Assembly (NCBI RefSeq): GCF_015477765.1
Contig: NZ_JADLQQ010000002.1
Span: 372,001 to 436,000, forward strand
Source of the DNA: Nocardia transvalensis
Lineage (GTDB): Bacteria > Actinomycetota > Actinomycetes > Mycobacteriales > Mycobacteriaceae
DNA length: 64,000 bases
Reading direction: 5' to 3'
This document shows, in pieces, positions 8,835 to 17,416 of the stretch (position 1 is its first letter; each line of letters starts with the position of its first letter). Position numbers and translations under genes: made by a program. The notes beneath the pieces were generated by a model that was given only the letters and a program-made list of their open reading frames with translations, was not told where the DNA came from and ran no database searches.

Positions 8835-9680
8835 ATGAGCCGGGCAGCCGAGCACACCGCCGAGATCGTTCCGTTCCCGCTGCAAGGGGGTGCGGGCACG
8901 CTGGCCGCCTGGGACTGTGCGCCGACATCCGGGGTGTCCGTTCGCGGCACGGCGGTATTGGTTCCGGGCTTCACCGGCTCCAAGGAGGATTTCGCGGCCA
9001 TGCTGCCGATCCTCGCGACGGCCGGATTCCGGTGTGTGGCATACGATCAGCGCGGCCAGTTCGAATCCGACGGCCCCGCCGATCCGGCCGGGTACGGCAT
9101 CGACGACTTCTCGGCCGACCTGATCGGCATCACCGAGACCCTCGGGGCGCCGGTCCATGTGGTGGGCCATTCGTTCGGCGGATATGTAGCGCGCACTGCC
9201 GTCGTACAGGAGCCGCAACGGTTCCGCAGTCTGACGTTGCTGGCCTCGGGGCCGTCGTCGCTGCAGGACATCAACTTTCCGCCACCCGCGCAGGTGGCTC
9301 GGTTCATCGAGGCCGGCGGCCAGGAGGCGGTGTGGCAGCAGCTGAGTCCGCTGCTCGTCGCCTCCGGTGTCGACGAGGCGAAAACGCAGTTCCTGCATCG
9401 GCGCATCCTGGCGACGAAGAAGGCGAATCTGCTCGGCATTCTGCGCACGATGGAACAGTGGCCGGTAGCACCCGCCCGGGTGCGCGACACGGGCGTGCCG
9501 ATCCTGGTCGGTTACGGCGACAGCGGTGATCTGTGGGCCCCGGCGGTCCACGACCGTTTCGCCGCGGAGTTGGGCGCGCGCACCGTGGTCTATCCGGGCG
9601 TGGGTCACCTGCCCAACGAGGAACGACCGCACAAGGTCTGTGACGATCTGCTGGCCTTCTGGGAGGCAGGCGCGGCGTGA
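8835..9680 (+). CDS. alpha/beta-hydrolase
   Basis: 281 residues, cytoplasmic, no signal peptide. Oxyanion region VPGFTGSKED near residue 45, nucleophile Ser113 in GHSFGG, aspartate in YGDSGDLW and histidine in GVGHLPNEER near the C-terminus make a complete triad. This is the small single-domain esterase/epoxide-hydrolase-like class; the substrate cannot be named. It starts just after the TetR operator, and its stop overlaps the start of the following carboxylesterase (GTGA), so the two are probably translated together under TetR control. Confidence 0.88.
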   Translation: MSRAAEHTAEIVPFPLQGGAGTLAAWDCAPTSGVSVRGTAVLVPGFTGSKEDFAAMLPILATAGFRCVAYDQRGQFESDGPADPAGYGIDDFSADLIGITETLGAPVHVVGHSFGGYVARTAVVQEPQRFRSLTLLASGPSSLQDINFPPPAQVARFIEAGGQEAVWQQLSPLLVASGVDEAKTQFLHRRILATKKANLLGILRTMEQWPVAPARVRDTGVPILVGYGDSGDLWAPAVHDRFAAELGARTVVYPGVGHLPNEERPHKVCDDLLAFWEAGAA

Positions 9681-11125
9681 CTACCGTGGACGCCATGACG
9701 ACGGTGGATACGAGTGCGGGCAAGGTACGGGGGATCGTCGAGGCGAGCGGGGTGGCGGCCTTCCGGGGGATCCCGTTCGCCGACTCGCCGGTGGGGGAGT
9801 CGAGGTTCGCCGCGCCACAGCCACATCCGGGCTGGTCCGGAGTTCTCGACGCGGTCCGGTCCGGGCCTGCCGTGCCGCAGTGGCCGTCCCGCCTGGAGGC
9901 GGTCATGGGCACCCGGATCGGCAACTGGCACGAGGACGGCTGCCTCACCCTGAATGTCTGGATGCCGCCACGTGATTCGGACGCGCCGCGGCCGGTGCTG
10001 CTGTGGTTCCACGGCGGCGGCTTCACCAGCGGCAGCGGTGGATGGGACTGGTACGACGGTGCCCGCTTGGCGGCGCTCGGCGGCATCGTGGTCGTCACCG
10101 CCAACTATCGGCTCGGCCCCCTGGGCTATCTCCACCTGCCCGGCATCGACAATCCGGGATCACAGGATCAGGCGGCGGCGCTGCGGTGGGTGGCCGACAA
10201 TATTGCCGCTTTCGGCGGAGATCCGAATTCGATCACCGTCGGCGGTCAGTCGGCGGGTGCCTACTCGGCCATGGCGCTGGCCACCGATCCCGCCACCGGC
10301 GGCCTGGTGCGGCGCGTGATCGGGCAGTCGGGGCCGTGGGGCCTGCGGCCGCACGATCCGGAGCAGGCCGCGCAGGTGGCCGCGAAATACCTGGACATTC
10401 TCGGAGTTTCGGATGCCGATCCGCTGGCCCGGCTCCGTGAACTGCCCGTGACTCGACTGTTGGCGGCGTACGCGCGGCTGGCCGTTGATACGGGTCGGCC
10501 GGGCGTGCTGGAGCCCCCGATGTATCCGGTGCTGGGCGGCGCGGGATACCCGGTGGCGTGGGACGATGCGGTGGCGGCCGGTGCGCTGGGCGGCAAGGAT
10601 GTGCTGCTGGGCTCCACGGTCGACGAGACGTCGGCGTTCCTTGCCCTCAACCCGATCATCCAGACACTCGATCGCGAAGCGGCTGTTGCCATCCTGAACA
10701 CCCGCAGCGGGGGAGAGGGGCAGCGCCGGTACGAACGGGCCGCGACCCGGATGCCCGAGGCCACACCGGCCCAGGTGCTCGCGGCCGTGTCGACCGATCT
10801 GTATTTCGAATCGGGCATTCGCCGGATCGCGGACGAACTTGCCGCCCAAGGCGGTTCGCCCTACGTCTACCGGTTCACCCGTGCGCCGCAGCCCGATCCG
10901 TATGGCCTCGGCGCCACCCACTGCGCCGAATTGCCGTTCCTCTTCGGCACATTCGACGCATTCCCGAACTCCCCGATGCTAGGCGCGGTGGGCGACAGCG
11001 ATCAGGCCCTGTCCCGCGCCTTCGCCGGTGCCGTGGCCGCCTTCGTGGCCAACGGCGTCCCGAACCGCACCGACCTCGAGTCGTGGGCGCCGTGGGGCGA
11101 GGATCCCACGGTCCGCAGCTTCTGA
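9677..11125 (+). CDS. carboxylesterase type B
   Basis: 482 residues of the carboxylesterase/cholinesterase family. Seen: GIPFADSPVGESRF near residue 31, oxyanion hole FHGGGFTSG (111-119), nucleophile Ser192 in GGQSAGAYS, and the catalytic His in GATHCAELPFLFG. No signal peptide is evident, so it is probably intracellular. The GTG start overlaps the TGA of the upstream hydrolase; an ATG six codons later is the alternative. With the hydrolase it forms a two-gene ester-cleaving operon ended by a strong hairpin at 11154. Confidence 0.9.
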   Translation: MTTVDAMTTVDTSAGKVRGIVEASGVAAFRGIPFADSPVGESRFAAPQPHPGWSGVLDAVRSGPAVPQWPSRLEAVMGTRIGNWHEDGCLTLNVWMPPRDSDAPRPVLLWFHGGGFTSGSGGWDWYDGARLAALGGIVVVTANYRLGPLGYLHLPGIDNPGSQDQAAALRWVADNIAAFGGDPNSITVGGQSAGAYSAMALATDPATGGLVRRVIGQSGPWGLRPHDPEQAAQVAAKYLDILGVSDADPLARLRELPVTRLLAAYARLAVDTGRPGVLEPPMYPVLGGAGYPVAWDDAVAAGALGGKDVLLGSTVDETSAFLALNPIIQTLDREAAVAILNTRSGGEGQRRYERAATRMPEATPAQVLAAVSTDLYFESGIRRIADELAAQGGSPYVYRFTRAPQPDPYGLGATHCAELPFLFGTFDAFPNSPMLGAVGDSDQALSRAFAGAVAAFVANGVPNRTDLESWAPWGEDPTVRSF

Positions 11126-11153
11126 AAAGCCCAGGGGGTCAGTTCAATAGGAG

Positions 11154-11200
11154 CCCGCCGCGTCCAGGGAGCCAAGCGTGGCCTTCCTGGACGCGGCGGG
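11154..11200 (+). terminator. hairpin terminator after the esterase operon
   Basis: CCCGCCGCGTCCAGG (11154-11168) pairs perfectly with 11186-11200 (15 bp, 17-base loop), 28 bp past the carboxylesterase stop. No U-run follows, as is common in actinomycetes. Confidence 0.7.
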
Positions 11201-11359
11201 CCCGATCGCACCCGTCTGTCAGGACATTTTATAGACCGATACGTTAATATGCGCATCTAGGCATTAGAGTTCTGCAAGTCAGAGTACGGCGGTACTGCGC
11301 AAATCAGTCCGGAAACGATTGCCCGGAGCCTACGGGTGCGTCCGTCGTAAGTAGGCGCG

Positions 11360-12199
11360 TCACTCGTGGGGATGGAGGGTGCGGGGCGGGTGGCCGTGGT
11401 GGCGGCGGAAGGCGGTGCTGAAGGCGAAGGGGTTGGTATAGCCGACTTTTCGGGCGACGGTGGCGACCGGTTCGCCGTGGGCGAGCAGGTCGGCGGCGAG
11501 GGTCATGCGGCGGCCGGTGAGGTAGGTCATGGGGGATTCGCCGAACAGCGCGGTGAACCGACGGTACAGAGTGGCCCGCGAGACGGCGGCGTGGGCTGCC
11601 AGCGATTCGGCCGACCACGCGTGCCCGGGGCTGGAATGGATGGCGTAGAGAATGCGCGCGACGATCGGATCCCGCAGGGCCGCACGCCATCCCGGCGAAT
11701 CCGGCTCCGCTCCCGCCAGCCAGGCGCGCAGCGTATGGGCCAGCAGCAGATCGAGCAGCCGATCGCGGACCATCTGACGTCCGGGGCCGATCTGGTCGAT
11801 CTCCTCGTCCAGCAACGCCAGCGCGGCGGGGGAGGCGCCGGATTCGGCGGTGACACAGACGTATTCGGGCAGCGAGTCGAGGAGCCGGCGTCCGGCGACG
11901 TCGACGCTGCCGTAGGTTCCGGCGATGACGACCGCGCGGGGCCCGTGCCCGGGTGCGGGTGCCCGCAACGCAGTGCACCCGTCATGTGGTCCGGGCCCGC
12001 GCACCAGGGCGATGTCTCCGGCGCCCAGCTCGTCGGCGTCGCCGTCGCGGGAGAGCCGGGCATGGCCGTGCAGGACCGCGTAGAGCGTCAGCGGCGCTTC
12101 GCGATCGGCCAGCCACGACCACGGTGCCTGCCGGTCGGCCCGCCACAGGAGCGATCCCTGCGCACGGATTCCCTGGAGCATCTCGGCGAGCACATCCAC
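11360..12199 (-). CDS. AraC-family regulator with N-terminal cupin sensor
   Basis: 279 residues. The N-terminal part (about 1-170) has the cupin-like pattern of AraC proteins (LTLYAVLHGHARLS, GAGDIALVRGPGPH). The C-terminus holds two helix-turn-helices: SAESLAAHAAVSRATLYRRF, and LAHGEPVATVARKVGYTNPF followed by AFSTAFRRHHGHPPR. It faces away from the GT39 gene and shows no dedicated partner; the converging esterase operon lies 160 bp away with a terminator between. The target is unknown. Confidence 0.9.
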   Translation of the reverse strand: MDVLAEMLQGIRAQGSLLWRADRQAPWSWLADREAPLTLYAVLHGHARLSRDGDADELGAGDIALVRGPGPHDGCTALRAPAPGHGPRAVVIAGTYGSVDVAGRRLLDSLPEYVCVTAESGASPAALALLDEEIDQIGPGRQMVRDRLLDLLLAHTLRAWLAGAEPDSPGWRAALRDPIVARILYAIHSSPGHAWSAESLAAHAAVSRATLYRRFTALFGESPMTYLTGRRMTLAADLLAHGEPVATVARKVGYTNPFAFSTAFRRHHGHPPRTLHPHE

Positions 12200-12397
12200 G
12201 GCTACGACGCTACCGACTGCCGTGAACCGACTACGAAGGTATGCGAATGCCTCACCGATGGTTACGACGAGTTCACATGCCTTGACTAGGGGTTGGCCGA
12301 TCCGGAAGAACCGTCGTGCTGGGTGCGATGGGCATGATCGGACACCGGGCAGCGGAGCCGTCGCGATATACCTATTGACACCTGCGGCCTTCGGGGC

Positions 12398-13951
12398 CTA
12401 CTGCGCTCGCAGCTGCGGCCACAGTTCGTCCCACGAAAGTTTGCGCCCGGTATAGAGGGTGGCGAGGTCGGGGATGGCGGGGCGGGCTTCGGTGAAGGAG
12501 GCCGCCAGCAGTGGGGTGGGGGAGCCGAGGTAGAGGATGTCGACGGCGTCGTCGTCGGGGTGGCCGAAGTAGTAGTAGCCGCGGTGGGCGCTGTAGGCGC
12601 GGGGGAGACCGGTATGGGCGCGGTCGATGTCGACGGCGGCAGCGAACGGATAGCTTTCGGCGACGATGGCCGTGCGGCCGCGGGCTTCGGGCGGCAGCTG
12701 GTGATAGGCGTCGGTCACGACCGCGGACAGGTCGGCCATCATGGTGTCGGCCGCGGCGAAATCCTTGGCCGTCAACACCATCGGGATATCCGGGATCCGC
12801 TCGGCCCAGGAGCGCGGATAGACCGGTACCGCGGTGATCCACAACGCCACCCCGGCTACCGCCGCCACGGCGGCGAGCGGCCGAACCACGGCTCGCCACC
12901 GCAGTGAACAGACCACCACTGCGCCCGCCGCCATAGGCAGGGCGTACAGGCCCACAACGTAATTCGACCGTCCCGACGACAAGAGGAACGCCACGACAAC
13001 GATAACCGAGGCGGCCGTCGCGAACCGATAGTCGCGGAACCTCTTGTCCACGAACAGCGCGACCATCCCGATGAGCAGCAGCGGCAGGCCGAATGCGATT
13101 CCGGCGCTGGTTGCGCTGTCCAGCAGGAACTTTCCCACGCCCGGTGATTCCGCCGCGACCACATCCGACATCCGGGTGTACGGCCATCCGTTGCGGGCCT
13201 GCCACATCAGCGTCGGCACGGTCGCCAGGGCGGCCACCGCGAGCCCGGCCCACAGCATCGGGCGCGTGAGCATCCGCCGCGGACCGAATATCAGCACGCC
13301 GACGGCCAAGGCGACCCACAGCGCAGGCACCAGGAACTTGGTCTGCAACGACAGCGCGGTCACCAGGCCCGCGGCCAGCAGCAATCGGTCATCTGCGGCG
13401 CCTCGAGCATGGAGGCGCACCCACCGCACCACCAGCCAGACGATGACGGTCCAGAACAGCGGATCCAGCGAGTAGGTCGCCAGCCAATGGCACAGAACTA
13501 CCGCGGCCGACATGGCGTAGCCGAGCGCCGCCATCGCCTGTGCCCCACGCCCGCCGCCCAACTCACGCGCGATGAGTCCGGTCACGATGATCCCCCCGAC
13601 GGCCGCCAGAGTCACCGGCAGCCGCAAAGCAACCAGCGAATCCGGTGCCACCATCGACATCACTCTCGCCAGCATCGGCACCATCGGCGGCTGATCGAAA
13701 TACCCCCACGCCGGATGATCCCGCCCGGCCACCACGAAATACGCCTCGTCGAAGAAGTACCCGTAGTGCCGACTGCCGACGAGCAACACGACCCCCGCAA
13801 CCCCGGCGACGAGGAAGACGGGCGCCAACTCGAACCACCACGGTGTCCGAACGGGTCGCCCGGACACCCTGCGAGCCTCGTCGTCGGCCGCAGCGGTCAC
13901 CCCGCGCAGATCGCTGCGCACCTGTTCGTGCCGTTCCTTGGGTTGCACCAT
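12398..13951 (-). CDS. GT39-type membrane glycosyltransferase (ArnT/PMT-like)
   Basis: 517 residues. After a cytoplasmic leader of about 40 residues come about 11 to 13 hydrophobic helices. The first extracytoplasmic loop contains GYFFDEAYFVVAGRDHPAWGYFDQPP, quoted here only in part as FDEAYF and GYFDQPP, the catalytic acidic loop of dolichyl/undecaprenyl-phosphate-sugar transferases. Such enzymes move a sugar from a polyprenyl-phosphate donor to a cell-envelope acceptor. A reading frame opens at 14041, but the ATG at 13951 has GGGAGG upstream and begins a better leader. It is a single gene; the acceptor is unknown. Confidence 0.82.
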   Translation of the reverse strand: MVQPKERHEQVRSDLRGVTAAADDEARRVSGRPVRTPWWFELAPVFLVAGVAGVVLLVGSRHYGYFFDEAYFVVAGRDHPAWGYFDQPPMVPMLARVMSMVAPDSLVALRLPVTLAAVGGIIVTGLIARELGGGRGAQAMAALGYAMSAAVVLCHWLATYSLDPLFWTVIVWLVVRWVRLHARGAADDRLLLAAGLVTALSLQTKFLVPALWVALAVGVLIFGPRRMLTRPMLWAGLAVAALATVPTLMWQARNGWPYTRMSDVVAAESPGVGKFLLDSATSAGIAFGLPLLLIGMVALFVDKRFRDYRFATAASVIVVVAFLLSSGRSNYVVGLYALPMAAGAVVVCSLRWRAVVRPLAAVAAVAGVALWITAVPVYPRSWAERIPDIPMVLTAKDFAAADTMMADLSAVVTDAYHQLPPEARGRTAIVAESYPFAAAVDIDRAHTGLPRAYSAHRGYYYFGHPDDDAVDILYLGSPTPLLAASFTEARPAIPDLATLYTGRKLSWDELWPQLRAQ

Positions 13952-14071
13952 CGTCCCCGCCCTCCCTGTTCCGACCGTCCAGGTCAGTCTGTACGCAGGG
14001 CCGGGGCCCGAACATCGCCCGTGCGTCGCTGCCCTCGTCATGCCCGAGAGGTAATAGGACCGCCGGACCTA

Positions 14072-14096
14072 CATCCCGAGAACCACTCTCGGGATG
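14072..14096. other. perfect hairpin upstream of the GT39 gene
   Basis: CATCCCGAGA (14072-14081) and TCTCGGGATG (14087-14096), a 10-bp stem with a 5-base loop. It could act as a terminator for the gene at 14224 or as a site near the GT39 promoter. Confidence 0.5.
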
Positions 14097-14178
14097 AGGA
14101 CCGGGCGGTCGACCGGCGAGAAGCCGCAGAACAACGGGGCGCCCGCGCGTTTGACGGTTTTGATGATCGGGACGGTTT

Positions 14179-14215
14179 CCAGCCGGTCCGGTGGGAGTTC
14201 ACCTCCTGCCGGACC
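14179..14215 (-). terminator. hairpin terminator after the ribbon-helix-helix gene
   Basis: GCCGGTCCGG (14179-14188) pairs with CCGGACCGGC (14206-14215), with a further partial stem inside the 17-base loop. It begins nine bases past the stop codon of the minus-strand gene at 14224. Confidence 0.65.
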
Positions 14216-14223
14216 GGCGCTGC

Positions 14224-14670
14224 TCATTCGCCGCGGACGTAGCGCAGCGAGGCGCGAAGGGCGTCCATGTCGATGTTCAGGCTCGGATCGCGTTCCTGGG
14301 CCTCGCGGAACTCGAGCATCGCCTCGTCGATCGTGCTGCGGCGGGCCATCGCCACCAACTCCCGGCGCACGTATTCACCGATCGGCACGCCCGCTGCCGC
14401 GGCGCGACGGCCGAACACACTCCAGGCGTCGGCGGGCAGGTCGTAGGTGTGAATCAGCGCCATGGCGTCGGCATCGATCTCCGCGCCCGGATAATTCGGC
14501 CGCTCGGTCTCGAGAAACTCCACCACCGCATCGATGGCCACGCGCCGACCGGCCAGCTCGATCAACTGCCGGCGTACATAGGCTTCGGTCGGCAGACGGG
14601 CCGCACGAGCACGGCGTCGCAACACCTCCGCGGTCTGCGCGGGCAGCTCGTCGATCTCGATCAGCGCCAT
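14224..14670 (-). CDS. orphan tandem ribbon-helix-helix (FitA/CopG antitoxin-like) protein
   Basis: 148 residues made of two antitoxin-like repeats. Repeat one (about 1-55) has LPAQTAEVLRRRARAARLPT then EAYVRRQLIELAGRR; repeat two (about 71-125) has LPADAWSVFGRRAAAAGVPI then GEYVRRELVAMARR. Each looks like the DNA-binding half of a VapB/FitA antitoxin, and each is followed by an acidic tail. Family antitoxins usually have one such domain (70-90 residues) and sit next to a PIN-domain toxin. No toxin gene is present on either side. The start at 14670 is preferred to an in-frame ATG at 14796, which would add 42 residues unlike the family. A stand-alone repressor or relic antitoxin is possible. 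Confidence 0.7.
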   Translation of the reverse strand: MALIEIDELPAQTAEVLRRRARAARLPTEAYVRRQLIELAGRRVAIDAVVEFLETERPNYPGAEIDADAMALIHTYDLPADAWSVFGRRAAAAGVPIGEYVRRELVAMARRSTIDEAMLEFREAQERDPSLNIDMDALRASLRYVRGE

Positions 14671-15045
14671 ATCCGACACCGTACACGGACCCACAACGTG
14701 CAGGAAGGTCGCTGCTCTCGACAGTGGGGGAGCGGTGGATAGTGTTCTGCGGCTGGAGACTTCGAGGCGGTGCGGGGGATAAGGGAGATCCGGCACGTGG
14801 GCTGTGCGGGAAGGCCTCCGGCGACGGTCTCGGTAGCCCGGTGGGATCGAAGCTGCACGACACGACCTCTCTCTCTCTCGACTTTTAACGTCATTACTGC
14901 GATATGCGAATCTAACTATGTATCACCATCATGTCAGACAAACCCGATTCGAAAACAACCCAACAGTCGCAAAAAACGCCTAGACCGAGCCGGTAGCAGA
15001 AACAGTTCGATCAACTGAATGCTGAATGTTTGCCGGTGCCCCTAT
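14671..15045. other. intergenic stretch without recognised genes
   Basis: A 434-bp gap (14671-15104) between divergent genes. It includes a short CT-dinucleotide run near 14868-14880 and an AT-richer block at about 14881-15030. No convincing reading frame or RNA gene is seen; it probably holds both promoters. Confidence 0.5.
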
Positions 15046-15059
15046 GGTGGAACTCCACC
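15046..15059. promoter_or_regulatory. palindrome upstream of the small membrane protein gene
   Basis: GGTGGA-AC-TCCACC, 6-bp arms with a 2-bp centre, about 45 bp before the start at 15105. A possible operator; no cognate regulator is adjacent. Confidence 0.4.
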
Positions 15060-15104
15060 CAGTGACGGTCGAGGTGGCGGGACCGGTACGGGCGAAGGAA
15101 GGTT

Positions 15105-15386
15105 GTGCCCGAGATGTTGTTGACCGCTCTACAGGACGTGGTCCTGGCACAGTTGCCGGACCCGGAACCGGAGCCGCCGCCCGGGTCCGAACCGTCGGTG
15201 GCGCTGTTGCCGTATCTCCTTTGGTTCCATCTGGTTGCAACTCTGTTGACGGTCGTGTGGTGGGTGCGGGTGGGTCGGGGGATGCGTGGGGGACGTCGCA
15301 AAGCCGCTCTCATGGCAGTCGTCGCACTGGTGGTGGGATTGGCGACGGCGCTGCTGGGGGCGGCAATGGCGGCACCCCTCGAATAA
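15105..15386 (+). CDS. small two-helix membrane protein, unknown function
   Basis: 93 residues. After a short amphipathic leader and a proline/glutamate-rich segment (PDPEPEPPPGSEP, about 18-30) come two hydrophobic helices: LLPYLLWFHLVATLLTVVWW (about 34-53) and AALMAVVALVVGLATALLGA. A basic loop (RVGRGMRGGRRK) joins them, suggesting it faces the cytoplasm. GAAGG precedes the GTG at 15105; an ATG three codons later is the alternative. No family is recognised. It converges with udgX (21 bp). Confidence 0.6.
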   Translation: MPEMLLTALQDVVLAQLPDPEPEPPPGSEPSVALLPYLLWFHLVATLLTVVWWVRVGRGMRGGRRKAALMAVVALVVGLATALLGAAMAAPLE

Positions 15387-15407
15387 CCGGTTCGCTAGCT
15401 GTTTGCT

Positions 15408-16016
15408 CTAATGGAGAGCCATGGCCGTGTGCGCCTCGCGGAGGTCGGCGACGAAGTCTCGGTAGGCCTCGTCGCGGTCGGGGGCCCGCAGGACCGCGGA
15501 GGGATGGACGGTCGCGATCGCGTGGAAATCGGGGAGTGAGATCAACTGCCCGCGTTGGCGGCTCACCCGGAACGACGGGCCGAGCACGGCCTGCGCGGCG
15601 ACCGCACCCAGGCACACCACCAATTGGGGCCGGATGACGGCGAGCTCGGCCTGCAGCCAGGGCGCGCAGGCGGTGATTTCCCCGCGTGCCGGTTGCTGAT
15701 GGATACGTCGCTTGCCGCGCTCGGTGAACTTGAAGTGTTTCACCGCGTTGGTCATGTAGACCGTGCTCCGATCGATGCCGACCTCGGTGAGTGCCTTGTC
15801 CAGTAGTCGACCGGCCGGTCCGACGAACGGATGCCCGAGGATGTCCTCGCGGTCGCCCGGCTGTTCTCCGACCATGACGACGTGGGCGTCTTGCGGTCCT
15901 TCCCCGAAGACCGTCTGGGTCGCGTTCCGGTAGAGGTCGCAGCCGCGGCATTCGTCGGCGGCTTTCCCCAAGGTGGCCAGGTCCGCCCCGTCGGGCACGA
16001 ATTCGGCAGCGCTCAT
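15408..16016 (-). CDS. udgX: UdgX-type uracil-DNA binding protein/glycosylase
   Basis: 202 residues of the uracil-DNA glycosylase superfamily near family 4. Cys23, Cys26, Cys117 and Cys135 are positioned to hold a 4Fe-4S cluster; motif GEQPGD is at 50-55 and the HPS motif at 171. The insert KRRIH (102-106) is the hallmark of UdgX, whose histidine in this loop becomes covalently joined to the DNA after uracil excision. The role is recognition of uracil in DNA. A longer reading frame begins at 16100, but GGAAGGAG before the ATG at 16016 sets the start. It is divergent from the PfpI gene. Confidence 0.93.
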   Translation of the reverse strand: MSAAEFVPDGADLATLGKAADECRGCDLYRNATQTVFGEGPQDAHVVMVGEQPGDREDILGHPFVGPAGRLLDKALTEVGIDRSTVYMTNAVKHFKFTERGKRRIHQQPARGEITACAPWLQAELAVIRPQLVVCLGAVAAQAVLGPSFRVSRQRGQLISLPDFHAIATVHPSAVLRAPDRDEAYRDFVADLREAHTAMALH

Positions 16017-16147
16017 CGCGACTCCTTCCCGGGCTCGTTGCGGTCCGGATACCCGGGCAGCGACGGCGGAAACGGCGGCCGGGCGGGTTCGTTTCGGCAT
16101 GTCGGGGGCGGGTAGTGCACCCGAGACGGCCGAGGAAAGGAGGAGTC

Positions 16148-16711
16148 ATGGCTGCGGAATTGCAGGGTAAGCGGGTTCTGATCGTCACCTCGAACACGGG
16201 GGTCGAGCACGACGAATTGGTGGTGCCGCGCGACCGGTTGCGCGAGCGGGGTGCCGAGGTGACGCACGCGGCGGCGAAAGCCGAGCAGGTGCAGACCTTT
16301 CGAAGCGACGTGCAGCCCGACAGCACCGAGGAGCCCGACGCGGGCCTCGACGGGGTGCACGCGGAGGACTTCGATGTGCTGGTCGTCCCCGGCGGTACCG
16401 TCAATGCCGACAAGCTGCGGGTGGCCGACGGTGCGACGGATCTGGTGCGGGAGTTCATCGATTCGGGTAAGCCGATCGCCGCGATCTGCCATGGGCCGTG
16501 GGTGCTGGTCGAGGCGGGCGTACTGCCGGGCAAGACGCTCACGTCCTACCATTCGGTGCGCACCGACATCGTCAATGCGGGTGGTGAATGGGTGGATCGC
16601 CCAGCCGTCCGCTCCGATGAAAACGGCTGGACTCTGATCACGTCCCGCAACCCGAACGATCTGCCGGACTTCGTCGACACCATCACCGAGGAATTGACGA
16701 CCGCCCGCTGA
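16148..16711 (+). CDS. DJ-1/PfpI family protein (stress protein/deglycase-like)
   Basis: 187 residues, single domain. LIVTSNTGVEHDEL at the start carries the conserved glutamate (Glu20), VVPGG near 80, and the nucleophile elbow AAICHGPW with Cys114 followed by His115, as in PfpI/YhbO-type proteins. Members are reported as chaperones, glyoxalases or deglycases under stress; the activity here is not determined. An AAAGGAGG box precedes the ATG at 16148, so an in-frame upstream start at 16115 is unlikely. It is divergent from udgX with 131 bp between. Confidence 0.9.
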   Translation: MAAELQGKRVLIVTSNTGVEHDELVVPRDRLRERGAEVTHAAAKAEQVQTFRSDVQPDSTEEPDAGLDGVHAEDFDVLVVPGGTVNADKLRVADGATDLVREFIDSGKPIAAICHGPWVLVEAGVLPGKTLTSYHSVRTDIVNAGGEWVDRPAVRSDENGWTLITSRNPNDLPDFVDTITEELTTAR

Positions 16712-16860
16712 TCGTCGAACCCGAAGCTCCAGCCCGGGTTTCCCAGGGCGGCCCAGTGGTCGTAGTCGGCGGGATGTCCGCGCAGCGCCATGACGTTGTC
16801 GGTGGTCGAACTTCCGCCGACGACCCGTCCCGCGGCGAGCGGAATGCTGATCTCCCTTCT
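16712..16860 (-). pseudogene. remnant of a GMC oxidoreductase (choline dehydrogenase-like)
   Basis: Read on the minus strand, this stretch encodes IPLAAGRVVGGSSTTDNV followed by MALRGHPADYDHWAALGNPG and WSF. That is the GMC oxidoreductase signature region (normally about residues 75-120 of a 500-residue flavoprotein). Nothing matching the FAD-binding N-terminus or the rest of the enzyme is present: the frame runs into unrelated sequence on both sides and abuts the PfpI stop codon. It is therefore a relic, left by deletion or an insertion event, in the gap between the PfpI gene and the DUF gene. Confidence 0.75.
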
Positions 16861-16903
16861 CGAAGGCCTACCCAGAGTGCTCGGACACGTGCGCGGGCGG
16901 GCG

Positions 16904-17296
16904 TCAGCGGATGTCGAGGGCGAAGCGGGTGGCGCCGAGGGCCATGTAGGTGCCGGTCATGGCGACCATCGTGGCGGCGGCGGAGCGGGGGACGTCACCG
17001 CGGGCCAGGTGACCGGTGCCGTGCACGGTATCGATGAAGTCGACCAGCAACGCCACGCGTTGCCAGCGGCGGCGGTCGGCGATGGGGGCGGTGAGGTAGC
17101 CCAGGCCCAGTGCGATGGCGCGGGCTCCGAAAATTCTTGTGAGGTAGACGGATTCGGGTGCGAGCCGGAAGCCGAAGGCGCGGCCGAGCCGGTGCGGGGC
17201 GGCGAGGGCGGCCGTTCCGAGGACGATGCGCCCGAGGGCGAGCCCGCGCAGCGTCGTGGAGAGTGGATCGGCGTGGGTCGAGTCGTTCGAGGTCAT
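16904..17296 (-). CDS. small membrane protein, DUF4267-like
   Basis: 130 residues with three to four short hydrophobic segments (RGLALGRIVLGTAALAAP, RIFGARAIALGLGYLTAP, a C-terminal MVAMTGTYMALGATRFAL). The pattern R-x-x-G-A-R-x-x-x-L-G-x-G-Y resembles small integral-membrane proteins annotated DUF4267. No function is known. It is divergent from ohrR with 120 bp between, which contain the OhrR operator. Confidence 0.65.
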   Translation of the reverse strand: MTSNDSTHADPLSTTLRGLALGRIVLGTAALAAPHRLGRAFGFRLAPESVYLTRIFGARAIALGLGYLTAPIADRRRWQRVALLVDFIDTVHGTGHLARGDVPRSAAATMVAMTGTYMALGATRFALDIR

Positions 17297-17385
17297 GGTT
17301 CGAGGGTGCGTCGTCGGCTCGCCGGAGGCGATTACCTGTCTGGTAAGGGAGGCAGGTGGCGGCCGTCATAGGCCATTAGGTTGTA

Positions 17386-17400
17386 CACAACTTAATTGTG
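17386..17400. promoter_or_regulatory. probable OhrR operator
   Basis: CACAA-CTTAA-TTGTG, a 5-bp inverted repeat with an AT-rich centre, matching the general form of actinobacterial OhrR sites (ACAA...TTGT). It lies immediately before ohrR, so OhrR probably represses its own operon from here. It also covers an alternative GTG start at 17396, which makes the later start (17417) more likely. Confidence 0.65.
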
Positions 17401-17416
17401 GGCTAGGTTATTGGAC

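Noticed and set aside
14224..15386. Toxin-antitoxin pair formed by the ribbon-helix-helix protein and the small membrane protein
   Set aside because: They are divergent, 434 bp apart, and the membrane protein has a proline-rich leader and two long helices unlike known small toxins.
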